Below, piece by piece: positions 1 to 9,317 of a stretch of 64,000 nt of DNA (position 1 is the stretch's first letter; every line of letters starts with the position of its first letter). The stretch spans positions 496,001-560,000 of the forward strand of contig NZ_SNUJ01000001.1 in assembly GCF_012027395.1 (NCBI RefSeq). The letters are read 5' to 3'. The notes beneath the pieces were generated by a model that was given only the letters and a program-made list of their open reading frames with translations, had not been told where the DNA came from and did not search any database. A program made the position numbers and the translations under genes. This DNA comes from Thermococcus sp. LS1 (lineage in GTDB: Archaea > Methanobacteriota_B > Thermococci > Thermococcales > Thermococcaceae).

Positions 1-651
<651 letters not shown>

Positions 652-654
652 TCA

Positions 655-1728
655 TCACTCCATTATCACAACGACACCTTTCCACTTCTTCCCGAAGCAC
701 TCACTCGCAAGGACATGCTTTCCGGTGAGCTTTTCGAGGAGCTTTATTCCGCCGTCGCACTTCTTGAAGCCCGTCGCAATGCCGACGGTGAACCCCTCAA
801 TTTCCCGTATTCCAACCCGCTTCGTGTTGTCAAGCTTTTCCCTCAGCTCTTCGCCGTATTTCCAGAGTATCCTCCTTGGGTCGAGGAGCAGATCCTTCTC
901 GATGCCGTCAAGAACATCTTCGAAGTCCCAGACGAACTCTTGGCCTTTCTCCTCTTCCTTTCCGAAGAGGGTGAACCTTCCGGTCTGCCACTCGCGGAGG
1001 AGCCAGCGAGCCGTTTCCTCAAGGTCAACCTCGCCGCCCTTCCTGATTATGCCCTTGCGCTTTCCTATATCCCTAAGGATGTCTTCTTCGCTGGAAAAGT
1101 CTTTAATGCCAAACTTTCCCGTTAGCGCCTCCTTTCTCGTCTCCAGGATTCTGCCGATGAGCTTCAGTGCCGGCTTAACGGGTTCCTCTATCTTGTCTGC
1201 GGGAAAGCCCCCTTTGATAACGAGCTCGTCGAAGTCGTCTATGGGAACCACTCCGGGGCTGTCGAGGAGCCATATCTTTTTGCTCAGCCTTATGAGCTGT
1301 TTTCCCTTTGTGTAGCCAGGAATAGGGGCTGTTCCTACGGCCTTCTTGCCCTTCAGCGTGTTGATTATCGTGCTCTTGCCGACGTTAGGATAGCCTATGA
1401 GGGCCACCTTGACTTTATCCTGCTCGTCCAGCAGGCCCTTTGCGAGCTTTTTGATTTCCCTCCTTAAAATTCCTGTTCCCTTCCTCTCGCGGGCGGAGAT
1501 AAAAACGACCGGAATCTCGCTCTTTCTCTTATATTCCTCGGCCCACTCCTTGGGCACGAGGTCGGCCTTGTTCATGACTATAAGGAGCGGCTTTCCCTCC
1601 TCCTGAACGAGTCTCTCCAGTTTTCTGTTCCTCGTTCCTATAGGGTCTCGCGCGTCAACTACCTCGACGATGATATCAGCCTCGTCAATTACCTCTCTCA
1701 CAACTCGCCAAGCTTTTCTCTGCTTCAT
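655..1728 (-). CDS. Circularly permuted GTPase, YlqF/RbgA (COG1161) family
   Basis: This 357-residue protein has GTPase motifs in permuted order: NKAD (G4) at about residues 53-56, then GYPNVGKST (G1, P-loop) at 112-120, then DSPG (G3) at 156-159. G4 before G1 defines the YlqF/YjeQ class of ribosome-assembly GTPases. Bacterial relatives act in large-subunit maturation; the archaeal role is inferred by family. The C-terminal 150 residues are probably a helical RNA/ribosome-binding domain. The gene begins inside the 3' end of the TIGR04076 gene (44-base overlap) and is followed after 6 bases by the tRNA methyltransferase, so the three form a translation-related operon. Confidence 0.9.
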   Translation of the reverse strand: MKQRKAWRVVREVIDEADIIVEVVDARDPIGTRNRKLERLVQEEGKPLLIVMNKADLVPKEWAEEYKRKSEIPVVFISARERKGTGILRREIKKLAKGLLDEQDKVKVALIGYPNVGKSTIINTLKGKKAVGTAPIPGYTKGKQLIRLSKKIWLLDSPGVVPIDDFDELVIKGGFPADKIEEPVKPALKLIGRILETRKEALTGKFGIKDFSSEEDILRDIGKRKGIIRKGGEVDLEETARWLLREWQTGRFTLFGKEEEKGQEFVWDFEDVLDGIEKDLLLDPRRILWKYGEELREKLDNTKRVGIREIEGFTVGIATGFKKCDGGIKLLEKLTGKHVLASECFGKKWKGVVVIME

Positions 1729-2017
1729 CTCGCACCACCGTTATCTCGAAGATTACCGTCCCTCCGTCTGTGTAGGGCGGTCCAGGATCAAGGCACTGCA
1801 CGTAGGCTTTCTCTCCCATACCAAGCCCAAGTTCTTTTGGCTTAATACCCTTTCGCAGTGCAACTATGTACGGCAGTAGCGAGGCAAGAGCATGGGTGCA
1901 CAGTGCGTCTGTCTCCTCTAGGTTGATGGTTGGGCCATCAATCACTATTTTGTCCCCAAGGCGAAAAACGGGACATTTTCCCCGAATTTCAACTACTCTA
2001 ATCTCTAACCGCTCCAT
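1685..2017 (-). CDS. TIGR04076 family protein
   Basis: The 110-residue product starts at the ATG ending at 2017, preceded by GGTGGTGAT, rather than at longer upstream starts. Its features fit the TIGR04076 family: EIRGKCPVFRLGDKIVIDG near the N-terminus, a Cys in EETDALCTHALASLLPYIVAL, and a final Cys-containing strand (YVQCLDPGPPY). These short proteins have conserved cysteines and no established function. It is the first gene of the operon with the permuted GTPase and overlaps it by 44 bases. Confidence 0.8.
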   Translation of the reverse strand: MERLEIRVVEIRGKCPVFRLGDKIVIDGPTINLEETDALCTHALASLLPYIVALRKGIKPKELGLGMGEKAYVQCLDPGPPYTDGGTVIFEITVVRDEAEKSLASCERGN

Positions 2018-2108
2018 ATCACCACCGAAATCTAAATAAAGCTTGAGGTTCAAAAAACTATTTGATACGAGAAGCTGATTATGATAACAGTTGATGGTGG
2101 TGCTCAAC

Positions 2109-3539
2109 GTGTCCGAAGATATCGAGGCGAAAATTCGCCGTTTGAGGGAACTAGGTAAGGCCAGTGCGGAGCCTGACGCTCCTAAAGTGGCCAAACCCCC
2201 AGTCAAAAAGCCCCCTAAAAAACCTCGTCCAGTGGGGAGCATTAGGGAAAGAGAGAGAAGGAAGAGAATTCTTACTGGTGCTGCGATTCTCATCATTATC
2301 ATTCTTGTAATCTCTGTGGGAGCATATGTCTATCTCCAAAACCGTGCCGCAGAGCAGCTATCGCAGGCTAAGGCCAAAAAGCTGGCCGAGGTTAACCAGT
2401 ACTTCCAAGGAGAGATAATGAATAGTACCATTGGTCAGCAGGCTAAGCAGGAGCTCATAAATGAGATCAACTCTGCCCAGTCCGTTGATGAGGTCAACGC
2501 AATAGACGTTAAGGCTGCCTATGCAAAGGCTTGGCAGGAGTATCAGGCATACCTTGCGGAGCAGAAGCGTCTCGAGTACGAGAAGCAGCTTAACCAGGCC
2601 AAACAGGAGAAGATAAAGAGCATAGAGATGGAGTTTCAGCCGCTTCTCTCGATGCCTCTGCCCGACGACATCAAAAAGAAGGTCATTGACTCCATGAAGA
2701 GTCTTGAGGATCAGGTTGCGAGCGCAACCACGATAGAGGAGGTCAACTCTATCACAACCTCGCCGTACCTTCTCGAGCTCTGGAGGGACTATTACTACTA
2801 CCTCATCGACACTATACCAACTCAGAACGTTATACTGCAGAAGGGTGACCTCAAGAGAATCGTCACAAAGACTGAGGCTAAGTCTATTCTCGGAGGAATA
2901 ATGGATTACAAGGATCTTATCCAGTACAAAGTTTACAAGGTTGAGTTCGTTGACATTGCCCTCGTCCTCTCGAGGGACAAGATAAACGGAGCCTTCCTCG
3001 CTCCGGGGGACAAGATAATGATATTCGCCAAGAACGCCACCAATGCCCAGTTCAAGGAGATAGTGAACGAGGGCTACGTCCAGCTCGTCCTCCTACCGAC
3101 TGAGGCTGGAACCATATCGGTCAACGAGGCCCAGAGCCAGACCAGCTCTTCAAGCAGCTCATCCTCAACCCAGTACACCGAGGATCACACGACCACATAC
3201 ACGCCGGGAGACACTTCAATAACCAACGGCCAGGCCATCAGCGATATCTACACGAACACCCAGACGGCTACCCAGAGCGCCTCGGCGAGCTACACCTACA
3301 CCGTCGACCTCACTGAGATACTCAAGGCGATAGCAGCTGGAAAGATACAGGCCAGCGAGGATGTTAAAGAGCAGCTCAGGGCATACGGATGGGAGATAGT
3401 CGACCTGGAGAAGGAGTCGGGCATGCTCGTGCTCGATCCGAACACCCAGTTCCTCGTCATCGTTAGGGTTCCGTCGATCTTCGTACCAGACATACTCTCC
3501 AACCAGCAGTACCTCTACATAGCGAAGGTCGCGAGCTGA
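2109..3539 (+). CDS. DUF515 membrane protein of a pilus-like export operon
   Basis: I place the start at the GTG at 2109 because GGTGGTG sits 6 bases before it; TTG/ATG/GTG codons at 2091-2102 are in frame but lie on or before that site. The protein has a basic, Pro/Lys-rich cytoplasmic N-terminus, one membrane segment (GAAILIIIILVISVGAYVYL), and a Gln/Lys-rich coiled-coil stretch outside. A beta-rich region follows, with GAFLAPGDKIMIFAKN, and then a Ser/Thr-rich linker. It matches the archaeal DUF515 family, whose function is not established. The APGDKIMIF segment resembles the SAF-type region of CpaB/RcpC proteins of Tad pili, which is an inference. It heads an operon with a secreted protein, an ATPase and two TadC-like proteins. 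Confidence 0.75.
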   Translation: MSEDIEAKIRRLRELGKASAEPDAPKVAKPPVKKPPKKPRPVGSIRERERRKRILTGAAILIIIILVISVGAYVYLQNRAAEQLSQAKAKKLAEVNQYFQGEIMNSTIGQQAKQELINEINSAQSVDEVNAIDVKAAYAKAWQEYQAYLAEQKRLEYEKQLNQAKQEKIKSIEMEFQPLLSMPLPDDIKKKVIDSMKSLEDQVASATTIEEVNSITTSPYLLELWRDYYYYLIDTIPTQNVILQKGDLKRIVTKTEAKSILGGIMDYKDLIQYKVYKVEFVDIALVLSRDKINGAFLAPGDKIMIFAKNATNAQFKEIVNEGYVQLVLLPTEAGTISVNEAQSQTSSSSSSSSTQYTEDHTTTYTPGDTSITNGQAISDIYTNTQTATQSASASYTYTVDLTEILKAIAAGKIQASEDVKEQLRAYGWEIVDLEKESGMLVLDPNTQFLVIVRVPSIFVPDILSNQQYLYIAKVAS

Positions 3540-3549
3540 GGTGATTAAC

Positions 3550-4533
3550 ATGAAGCGCCTCGCAGTATCTCTCTTTATTCTTTTGTTAGCTTCGTCTCTA
3601 GTTAGTGCAGCGACCTATAGCCTTCCAGGGGACACCTACAACAATATCGGTATAATGGGGCAGGTAATGATAGACCTAAATGTCACCATAGTCAACACAG
3701 CTCCCTTCCCGAAGTTTATAGTGGTTAATCCGCGCTATGACTTCACAGTTTACAGGCTCGACAACAGTGAGGCGATGAAGGCATTTCTCCTTGGGGATAA
3801 TGTAATTCATAACCTCTCAAACATCCAGAGGACGACCCTTAACTATTACACTGGCTTTTGGATAATGCCCTATGAAACGGTTGTTGTGAACTTCAGGATA
3901 ACCTCTCACTACTCCTACATCATCCCAACCGTGGACTATCAAACTGCCTGTGGTGATCAGGCTAAGATAACCTCTGTTGAGTACAACGGAAGTCAGGTTA
4001 GCGGCGTTATAGAGGATCTTGATGAGATCTCGGTAATAAGCTGTGGGGTTATATATCCCCAGCTCATAAACACTCCCAAGGTCATATATCTGAGAAGTAT
4101 GTTTCCGATGGTTGATGGCCACATTAAAATCCTTAAGTACGACGGAACGGTCACATTCCGCCTCGCCAACGTTCCCAACGAAGGCGGACTTTTCAACACG
4201 TTCTTTGCAGCGTCGATACCCATCATCTTCGATGGTGCCGAGACCTACGACTTCGTACCTAACTACACCATGACCTACAGAGAGTATATGGAGGACTTCG
4301 TCTGGAGATACAAAGGTCTCACTCCACCACAGAAGACTCCTCAGCCGCAGCCGGCTCCATCTCTCCCTGGAATGTTCCAGCTCTCGAACACGCTGATAAG
4401 CGGTATCTCAGTAGGAACACCTGAAATCACTCCCCCGCGCCAGGCGGGATTCGACTTCCCGGTCTGGATAATCTTCATGGGGAGAAGTGTGGATATAACC
4501 TATCACGTTAGCTGGACGAACGAGGGGCGGTGA
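3550..4533 (+). CDS. Secreted protein of unknown function in the pilus-like operon
   Basis: The start is the ATG at 3550, preceded by GAGGTGATT overlapping the stop of the upstream gene. Residues 1-20 (MKRLAVSLFILLLASSLVSA) are a classical cleavable signal peptide. The rest (about 305 residues) is predicted beta-rich with two Cys (in YQTACGDQ and VISCGVIY) and a Pro-rich linker PPQKTPQPQPAPSLPG near residue 265. There is no C-terminal anchor and no class III prepilin motif, so it is not an obvious pilin. I recognise no family. Its place between the DUF515 protein and the secretion ATPase suggests an exported accessory or tip component. Confidence 0.75.
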   Translation: MKRLAVSLFILLLASSLVSAATYSLPGDTYNNIGIMGQVMIDLNVTIVNTAPFPKFIVVNPRYDFTVYRLDNSEAMKAFLLGDNVIHNLSNIQRTTLNYYTGFWIMPYETVVVNFRITSHYSYIIPTVDYQTACGDQAKITSVEYNGSQVSGVIEDLDEISVISCGVIYPQLINTPKVIYLRSMFPMVDGHIKILKYDGTVTFRLANVPNEGGLFNTFFAASIPIIFDGAETYDFVPNYTMTYREYMEDFVWRYKGLTPPQKTPQPQPAPSLPGMFQLSNTLISGISVGTPEITPPRQAGFDFPVWIIFMGRSVDITYHVSWTNEGR

Positions 4534-4539
4534 GAGTTG

Positions 4540-6399
4540 GTGTTAGATGAGAAGAAAAAGAAGAAAGAAGGCCTCTCATGGATAGATGAGATACTTAACG
4601 GAGAGGATGATCTCCTTGAGAACATGCTCAAGGATGAAAAGAAAAAAGAGAAAGAGGAGTCGCTTCCTTTTGTGGATGAGAAAGGTGGGATTGATCTAGA
4701 GGAGATTCTCAGCAGGCCCTCCCCTGAGGAAGCTCTGAAGAGCAGGCCCACTGGCGCTGATCTCCTTGGGGAGATACTCACCAAGGATACTCCGGAGAAA
4801 AAACCCAAACCGGTTGAAAAGCCAAAACCCAAGCCCCCCTCAACACTTCAGGACATACTTGGCTCATCCGCCCGTACAGAGGAGACAACCTATGCTGGAA
4901 GGGCTGAGGTCCTCGATGCCTACGGCAACGTCCGCATTCTCAAGGTTAAGGGAGAGCCAGTTCCGATATATGAGATCCGTCTTCCCAAACTCACCCGCGA
5001 TGAGGAGGAGCTCTTTAAGAGGGTCAAGGAGAGGGCAATAACAGAGCTTCAGATAGACCCCACGGCATTTCCAGACCCCGAAGAGCGCCGGCGGGTATTC
5101 ATGAACGCCATCAGGAAGATGATAAAGGAAGAGGCACCACACTTCTCGGAGGGCAGGATAGAGATACTCACGGAGATGATCGTCCAGTCAATGATAGGTT
5201 ACGGTAAGCTCGACCCGCTCGTCCGCGACGACAACCTCGAGGAGATTATGGTAATCGGAACCAAAAGACCCGTTTACGTCTGGCACAGGCGCTTTAACAT
5301 GTGTAAGACCAACATAATGTTCCCCGAAGACAGGGAGATACTCAACATAATCGAGCGCATAGCTAGGGAGGTCGGCAGGAGAATAGACCAGCAGAGTCCG
5401 CTTCTCGATGCCCGTCTGCCTGATGGAAGCCGTGTGAACGCCACTATACCTCCGATAAGTCTTGATGGACCCACCATAACCATCCGTAAGTTCAAGAAGG
5501 ATCCGCTCACGATTATAGACCTCATCAAGTACGGAACTATGAACACTGACATAGCAGCTCTGCTGTGGATATTCGTTGATGGCCTTGGAGTAAAGCCGGC
5601 CAACGTACTCGTCGCCGGTGGAACTGGCTCGGGTAAGACCACTACCCTGAATGCCATTGGAATGTTCATTCCCCCGAGCGAGCGTGTCATCACTATTGAG
5701 GATACCGCGGAGCTCCAGCTTCCAGTTGAACACTGGGTGCGTCTTGAAACGAGGCCCCCCAACCTTGAGGGTAAGGGAGAAATAACCATGGATGACCTCG
5801 TTAAGAACACCCTGCGTATGCGTCCTGATAGAATCATCGTTGGTGAGGTTCGTGGCCCAGAGGCAAGAACGATGTTCACTGCAATGAACACGGGTCACGA
5901 CGGATGTATGGGCACAATCCACGCTAACTCTGCTAGGGAAACTATAATCCGTCTCGAGAGTCCGCCGATGAACGTCCCCAAGATAATGATTCCGGCCCTT
6001 GACATCATCATAATGCAGGTCAGGTTCCACAGCAGGAAGAAGGGAACCATCAGAAGGATAACAGAGATAGCCGAGATTTCGGGTATAGAGGGGGAGAACA
6101 TCCAGCTGAACAAGTTATACAAGTATGATCCTGCTAAAGATGAGCTCGTTCCTACGGGTGTTCCGAGCAAGACCCTCAATGCACTCGCTCACCACACCGG
6201 AATGAGCATGGCAGAGCTGGAGCTGGAGAAAGAAAAGAGGAAAATAATCCTTGACTGGATGGTTGAACAGGGCATCAGGAGCATTGAGAAGGTTGGGTAC
6301 TACATAAGGCAGTTCTACGTCGATGAAGAAGCGTTACTCAAGAAGATTGAGGCCGAAAGCAGCATTGAGACCAGCAGACAGATTAGGAATCTGATCTAA
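4540..6399 (+). CDS. Type II/IV secretion (TadA/GspE/VirB11-like) ATPase
   Basis: The GTG at 4540 is favoured over the TTG at 4537 because GGTGA lies 6 bases ahead of it. The first ~120 residues are highly charged (KKKKKEG, KDEKKKEKEE) and Pro/Lys-rich, a disordered linker. The secretion ATPase core follows, with Walker A GGTGSGKT at about residues 360-367, DRIIVGEVRGPEA as Walker B, and TGHDGCMGTIHANSA as the His-box region. Proteins of this family power assembly or export of type IV pili and archaella. Two TadC-like membrane proteins follow within a few bases, completing a motor set. No prepilin or prepilin peptidase gene is visible nearby. Confidence 0.93.
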   Translation: MLDEKKKKKEGLSWIDEILNGEDDLLENMLKDEKKKEKEESLPFVDEKGGIDLEEILSRPSPEEALKSRPTGADLLGEILTKDTPEKKPKPVEKPKPKPPSTLQDILGSSARTEETTYAGRAEVLDAYGNVRILKVKGEPVPIYEIRLPKLTRDEEELFKRVKERAITELQIDPTAFPDPEERRRVFMNAIRKMIKEEAPHFSEGRIEILTEMIVQSMIGYGKLDPLVRDDNLEEIMVIGTKRPVYVWHRRFNMCKTNIMFPEDREILNIIERIAREVGRRIDQQSPLLDARLPDGSRVNATIPPISLDGPTITIRKFKKDPLTIIDLIKYGTMNTDIAALLWIFVDGLGVKPANVLVAGGTGSGKTTTLNAIGMFIPPSERVITIEDTAELQLPVEHWVRLETRPPNLEGKGEITMDDLVKNTLRMRPDRIIVGEVRGPEARTMFTAMNTGHDGCMGTIHANSARETIIRLESPPMNVPKIMIPALDIIIMQVRFHSRKKGTIRRITEIAEISGIEGENIQLNKLYKYDPAKDELVPTGVPSKTLNALAHHTGMSMAELELEKEKRKIILDWMVEQGIRSIEKVGYYIRQFYVDEEALLKKIEAESSIETSRQIRNLI

Positions 6400-6410
6400 G
6401 GGTGATAATC

Positions 6411-7475
6411 GTGAGCATCGTTAAGGCATTCACAGACTTTTTGGAGCGACTAGGTGGAAAAACCATTGAGGTAACTGAAAAGCCCCTTAGGAGAATTCCG
6501 AAAGGTAAGAGCGTCCAAGAAAGGCTGAGGGCCCTTAAGGAGCTCCAGAAAGAGATCGAAATGGAAAAGACAGAAGTGAAGAAGGAGAGAGAGATAGAAG
6601 AACTTCTCGAATGGAGAAAGCAGGAGATTCAGAAGCCCTTCTCAGAGAGGCTCGCTGAAACAATGCTCCGCTATTTTAGAGGCCCAATAGGGTCGCTCAC
6701 AAACTCCTTTAAAGGTCTCGATCAGGATCTATACAGGGCCAGCATTTTGATGCCCACGGATAAGTACGTTGCCCTCATGCTTAGTGTTGCAATATTCTCA
6801 GGTATCTTTGGGTTCCTTTTTGCGTACCTTATTTACATGCCAATAGATACGTCCATTCTAATTGGCATTCTTGGTTTCATTGGTGGCTTCATATACATGA
6901 GGCAGTACCCTAAAATGGTGTGGAAACGCAGGGTCGTCGATGTTGAGAGAGCGATGCCGTATGCGCTCAGACACATGGCCGCACTCCTAAGCGCGGGAGT
7001 TGGTATATCCGAGGCAATACTATCAGTTGCACGTGCCGATTATGGTGTCATCTCCGAGGAGTTTGAGCTTATACTCAGAGACATGAGGACAGGTTCCTCC
7101 TTTGAAGAGGCCCTAACGAAGTTCGACGAGAAGATGGGTTCAGAAAATGTGAGCAGGGTTGTTAAGCAGATCCTTAGAGCTGTGAAGTTTGGTGGAAACC
7201 TCTCGGAAGTTCTCTACAAGCTGGCAGAAGATTTTGCCTTTGAATACAGGATGAAGCTGATAGAGTACGTCCAGAGGGTCAATGGTATAGCTTTCATTTA
7301 CATGTTTATGACCATAGTCATGCCGACGATGTTCGTCGTCGGAATCCTGGCTGGGTCAGTAATGGCGCAGGCGCTCATAATGCCACCGGAGACCTTGGCG
7401 ATAATACTCTGGTTTGCATTCCCGGCGCTGTCTTTCATCATAGTCAACATGATTAAGAAGGGAGAGCCGAGGTGA
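6411..7475 (+). CDS. TadC/GspF-like (T2SF) pilus membrane protein, first copy
   Basis: The start is the GTG at 6411 after GGGTGAT, 11 bases beyond the ATPase stop. After a basic coiled-coil N-terminus, the protein has a hydrophobic pair (ALMLSVAIFSGIFGFLFAYLIY and IDTSILIGILGFIGGFIYM), then the cytoplasmic T2SF helical domain (ERAMPYALRHMAALLSAGVG, FEEALTKF), and two further C-terminal membrane segments. This is the platform protein that couples the ATPase to pilus assembly. A second TadC-like gene overlaps its end, as in archaeal adhesion pilus operons. Confidence 0.88.
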   Translation: MSIVKAFTDFLERLGGKTIEVTEKPLRRIPKGKSVQERLRALKELQKEIEMEKTEVKKEREIEELLEWRKQEIQKPFSERLAETMLRYFRGPIGSLTNSFKGLDQDLYRASILMPTDKYVALMLSVAIFSGIFGFLFAYLIYMPIDTSILIGILGFIGGFIYMRQYPKMVWKRRVVDVERAMPYALRHMAALLSAGVGISEAILSVARADYGVISEEFELILRDMRTGSSFEEALTKFDEKMGSENVSRVVKQILRAVKFGGNLSEVLYKLAEDFAFEYRMKLIEYVQRVNGIAFIYMFMTIVMPTMFVVGILAGSVMAQALIMPPETLAIILWFAFPALSFIIVNMIKKGEPR

Positions 7476-7480
7476 AGAAG

Positions 7481-8386
7481 ATGCCCAAGGGACTGTCATC
7501 ACTTTCAACACGGCTTGTTGAACGGCTCCTTCCAGAGAAGTGGTTGAAGCGCTATGAAGTTTTCATATACTCCGCTGGAATAAACTTCCTGGCTACCGAG
7601 TATCTCGTTGTGTCTTTCCTTATGGGACTAATTGGAGCCCTCGTGGTTGGCCTATTCCTTACTGGGCTCTATGCAATCGCTGCGTTCTTGGCGCTGTTCC
7701 TTGGGATGGCCTTTGGCTATCCCTACTGGAAAATAAACAAGCGCATTGAGGAAATGGAGAAGATGCTTCCAGATGCATTCTTCTATCTGGCGAGCTCCCT
7801 CAGGGCGGGCATATCCTTCTCTGAGGCACTTGAGGAGCTCACCACAGCCAAGTTTGGTGCATTGACAGAAGAGTTCAAGAAAACTGTCGCTGAGATAAAG
7901 AAGGGCCGTTCAACTGTCGAAGCCCTCAAAGCATTTGCCATAAGGAACAGGAAGTCCACTGTTATCTACAGATCCATGATGATTATCATCGAGGCCATTG
8001 AAAGGGGCGCCCCTATGAGCGATATCCTTGTCTTCGTTGGAAACGACGTCAGGGAGATACTCAGAATCAAACAGGAGCGTAAGGCCTCAACGGGCATGCA
8101 GGTGATGTTCTTTATAATAACAAGCGGTGTCATCGGACCGCTTATCCTTGGGATAGTATCTCAGGTCATGGGAGCTATGAGCACTGGAGAAATCACATTC
8201 CCAATAGACACTATAAAAACGATACTGCTAGGCTTCGTTGTCCTTCAGGCAATAGTCTCTGGCCTTGGAATTGGGGTTATAAGAGAAGGAAAGTTCTCAG
8301 CAGGCCTTAAATACAGCCTGCTGCTCGTGGTCATGGGTGTTGTGGTCTTCAAGGGAGCTTCAAGCTTCCAGCTCGGAGGCCTCTGA
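7481..8386 (+). CDS. TadC/GspF-like (T2SF) pilus membrane protein, second copy
   Basis: The ATG at 7481 follows GAGGTGA, which overlaps the stop of the first T2SF gene. The protein has paired N-terminal membrane helices (about residues 40-85), a T2SF cytoplasmic domain (EEMEKMLPDAFFYLASSLRA, FSEALEELT), and four or so C-terminal hydrophobic segments ending VMGVVVFKGASSF. With the preceding protein it likely forms a heteromeric platform for the ATPase. The last 27 bases overlap the end of the convergent FKBP gene. Confidence 0.88.
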   Translation: MPKGLSSLSTRLVERLLPEKWLKRYEVFIYSAGINFLATEYLVVSFLMGLIGALVVGLFLTGLYAIAAFLALFLGMAFGYPYWKINKRIEEMEKMLPDAFFYLASSLRAGISFSEALEELTTAKFGALTEEFKKTVAEIKKGRSTVEALKAFAIRNRKSTVIYRSMMIIIEAIERGAPMSDILVFVGNDVREILRIKQERKASTGMQVMFFIITSGVIGPLILGIVSQVMGAMSTGEITFPIDTIKTILLGFVVLQAIVSGLGIGVIREGKFSAGLKYSLLLVVMGVVVFKGASSFQLGGL

Positions 8387-8851
8387 TTCTTTAACCTTTT
8401 GTATGTCCACTATCTCGACCTCAAAGACAAGGGTCTTGCCTGCGAGCGGGTGGTTGAAGTCAAGGGTAACGTTCTCCGATCCAACCTTTGCTATCCTGGC
8501 TATTCCTGAGTCGGTCATTACGTACATGCCCTCGATGGGCTCTATGCCAGCGCTTGAGAAGTCGGCTATGGGCACCTCAATGATGAGTTCAGGGTTTGGC
8601 ATGCCATAGCCCTTTTCGGGTGGTATTGTGATGGTCTTCTTCTCACCAATCTCCATTCCGATAAGCGCCTCGTCAAGGCCGGGTATTATCTCACCAACGC
8701 CAACGTTAACTCCGAGGGGCCCGTATTCCCTCTCCTCCACGTATATCTCGTTCTCCTTTGCGATATCCTCGTAACTCGTGTCAAAAATTTCTCCATCTTC
8801 AAATCTTCCGATGTAGTTGAACACCACAAAATCTCCAACTTCTACTTTCAT
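8360..8851 (-). CDS. FKBP-type peptidyl-prolyl cis-trans isomerase (SlyD-like)
   Basis: The ATG at 8851 (MKVEVGDFVVFNYIG) is chosen; a TTG 15 bases upstream is in frame but less likely. The 163-residue protein has the FKBP fold split by the archaeal insert-in-flap domain: EDGEIFDTS, then GVGEIIPGLDEALIGMEIGE, then ITIPPEKGYG, with the flap domain and FNHPLAGKTLVFEVEIVDIQ at the end. Archaeal FKBPs act as folding catalysts and chaperones in the cytoplasm. A promoter with CCGTTATAAGGG lies about 50 bases upstream. The 3' end overlaps the convergent pilus gene by 27 bases. Confidence 0.93.
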   Translation of the reverse strand: MKVEVGDFVVFNYIGRFEDGEIFDTSYEDIAKENEIYVEEREYGPLGVNVGVGEIIPGLDEALIGMEIGEKKTITIPPEKGYGMPNPELIIEVPIADFSSAGIEPIEGMYVMTDSGIARIAKVGSENVTLDFNHPLAGKTLVFEVEIVDIQKVKESEASELEA

Positions 8852-8895
8852 TTCCTTCAACTCCAAAAGTGCTTCAGTGGGAGTGGACGCACGCC

Positions 8896-8950
8896 CTTAT
8901 AACGGTTTTGGTTGTACTTCTATTAACGAAGCGAGGTAATGTATATAAGG
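8896..8950. promoter_or_regulatory. Divergent archaeal TATA promoters (FKBP and small unknown protein)
   Basis: On the minus strand CGTTATAAGGG (8896-8905) lies about 50 bases before the FKBP start. On the plus strand TATATAAG (8943-8950) lies about 40 bases before the ATG at 8985, with GAGGTAT as its ribosome binding site. Both match the archaeal TATA consensus and spacing by eye. Confidence 0.6.
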
Positions 8951-8984
8951 AATAACAAATTAAATTCCAATTGAGGTATACGAA

Positions 8985-9278
8985 ATGGGATATCTTTCAG
9001 ATAGACTCCGAGAGGAGTATAAAGACCTCCAGATCAAGGAGGTTTACGCCACAAAGCTTGGGGACACGGATGTTGAGATTCTTGAAGTCTCGAAAGATGA
9101 GCAGAAGTTTATAGCCATGTTTCAGAGCCGGCCGCTTAGGAAGGGCATTTTTCAATGGTCCCTCATAATAACAAGCGCAAACAATACGAGAACCATCAAA
9201 GGTCTGGATCCAATGGACGGCATAAAACTTGCCCTTAAGTCGAGCATAGACGCCATGATAGCTGGGATGAAAGAGTGA
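8985..9278 (+). CDS. Small hypothetical protein, 97 residues
   Basis: The ATG at 8985 has GAGGTAT 5-11 bases before it and a strong TATATAAG box about 40 bases before it, so it is very probably a real monocistronic gene. The product begins MGYLSDRLREEYKDLQIKEV and has alternating strands and helices, ending in a helix (GIKLALKSSIDAMIAGMKE). There is no signal peptide, membrane segment or Cys cluster. I do not recognise the family. It faces the DUF2118 gene with only 39 bases between their stops. Confidence 0.7.
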   Translation: MGYLSDRLREEYKDLQIKEVYATKLGDTDVEILEVSKDEQKFIAMFQSRPLRKGIFQWSLIITSANNTRTIKGLDPMDGIKLALKSSIDAMIAGMKE

Positions 9279-9290
9279 ATCCCTACCAAC

Positions 9291-9306
9291 GTCTAAAAAT
9301 TTAGAC
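9291..9306. terminator. Palindrome between convergent genes
   Basis: GTCTAAA, two A bases, and TTTAGAC form a 7-bp perfect stem with a 2-base loop, in the 39-base gap between convergent stops at 9278 and 9318. It could serve as a bidirectional 3'-end signal, although archaeal termination normally needs only T-runs. Function is inferred. Confidence 0.35.
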
Positions 9307-9317
9307 AAAGGTGGGGA

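Noticed and set aside
5188-6030. Long antisense open frame opposite the secretion ATPase
   Set aside because: The ATPase motifs show which strand codes; the antisense product has no recognisable features.
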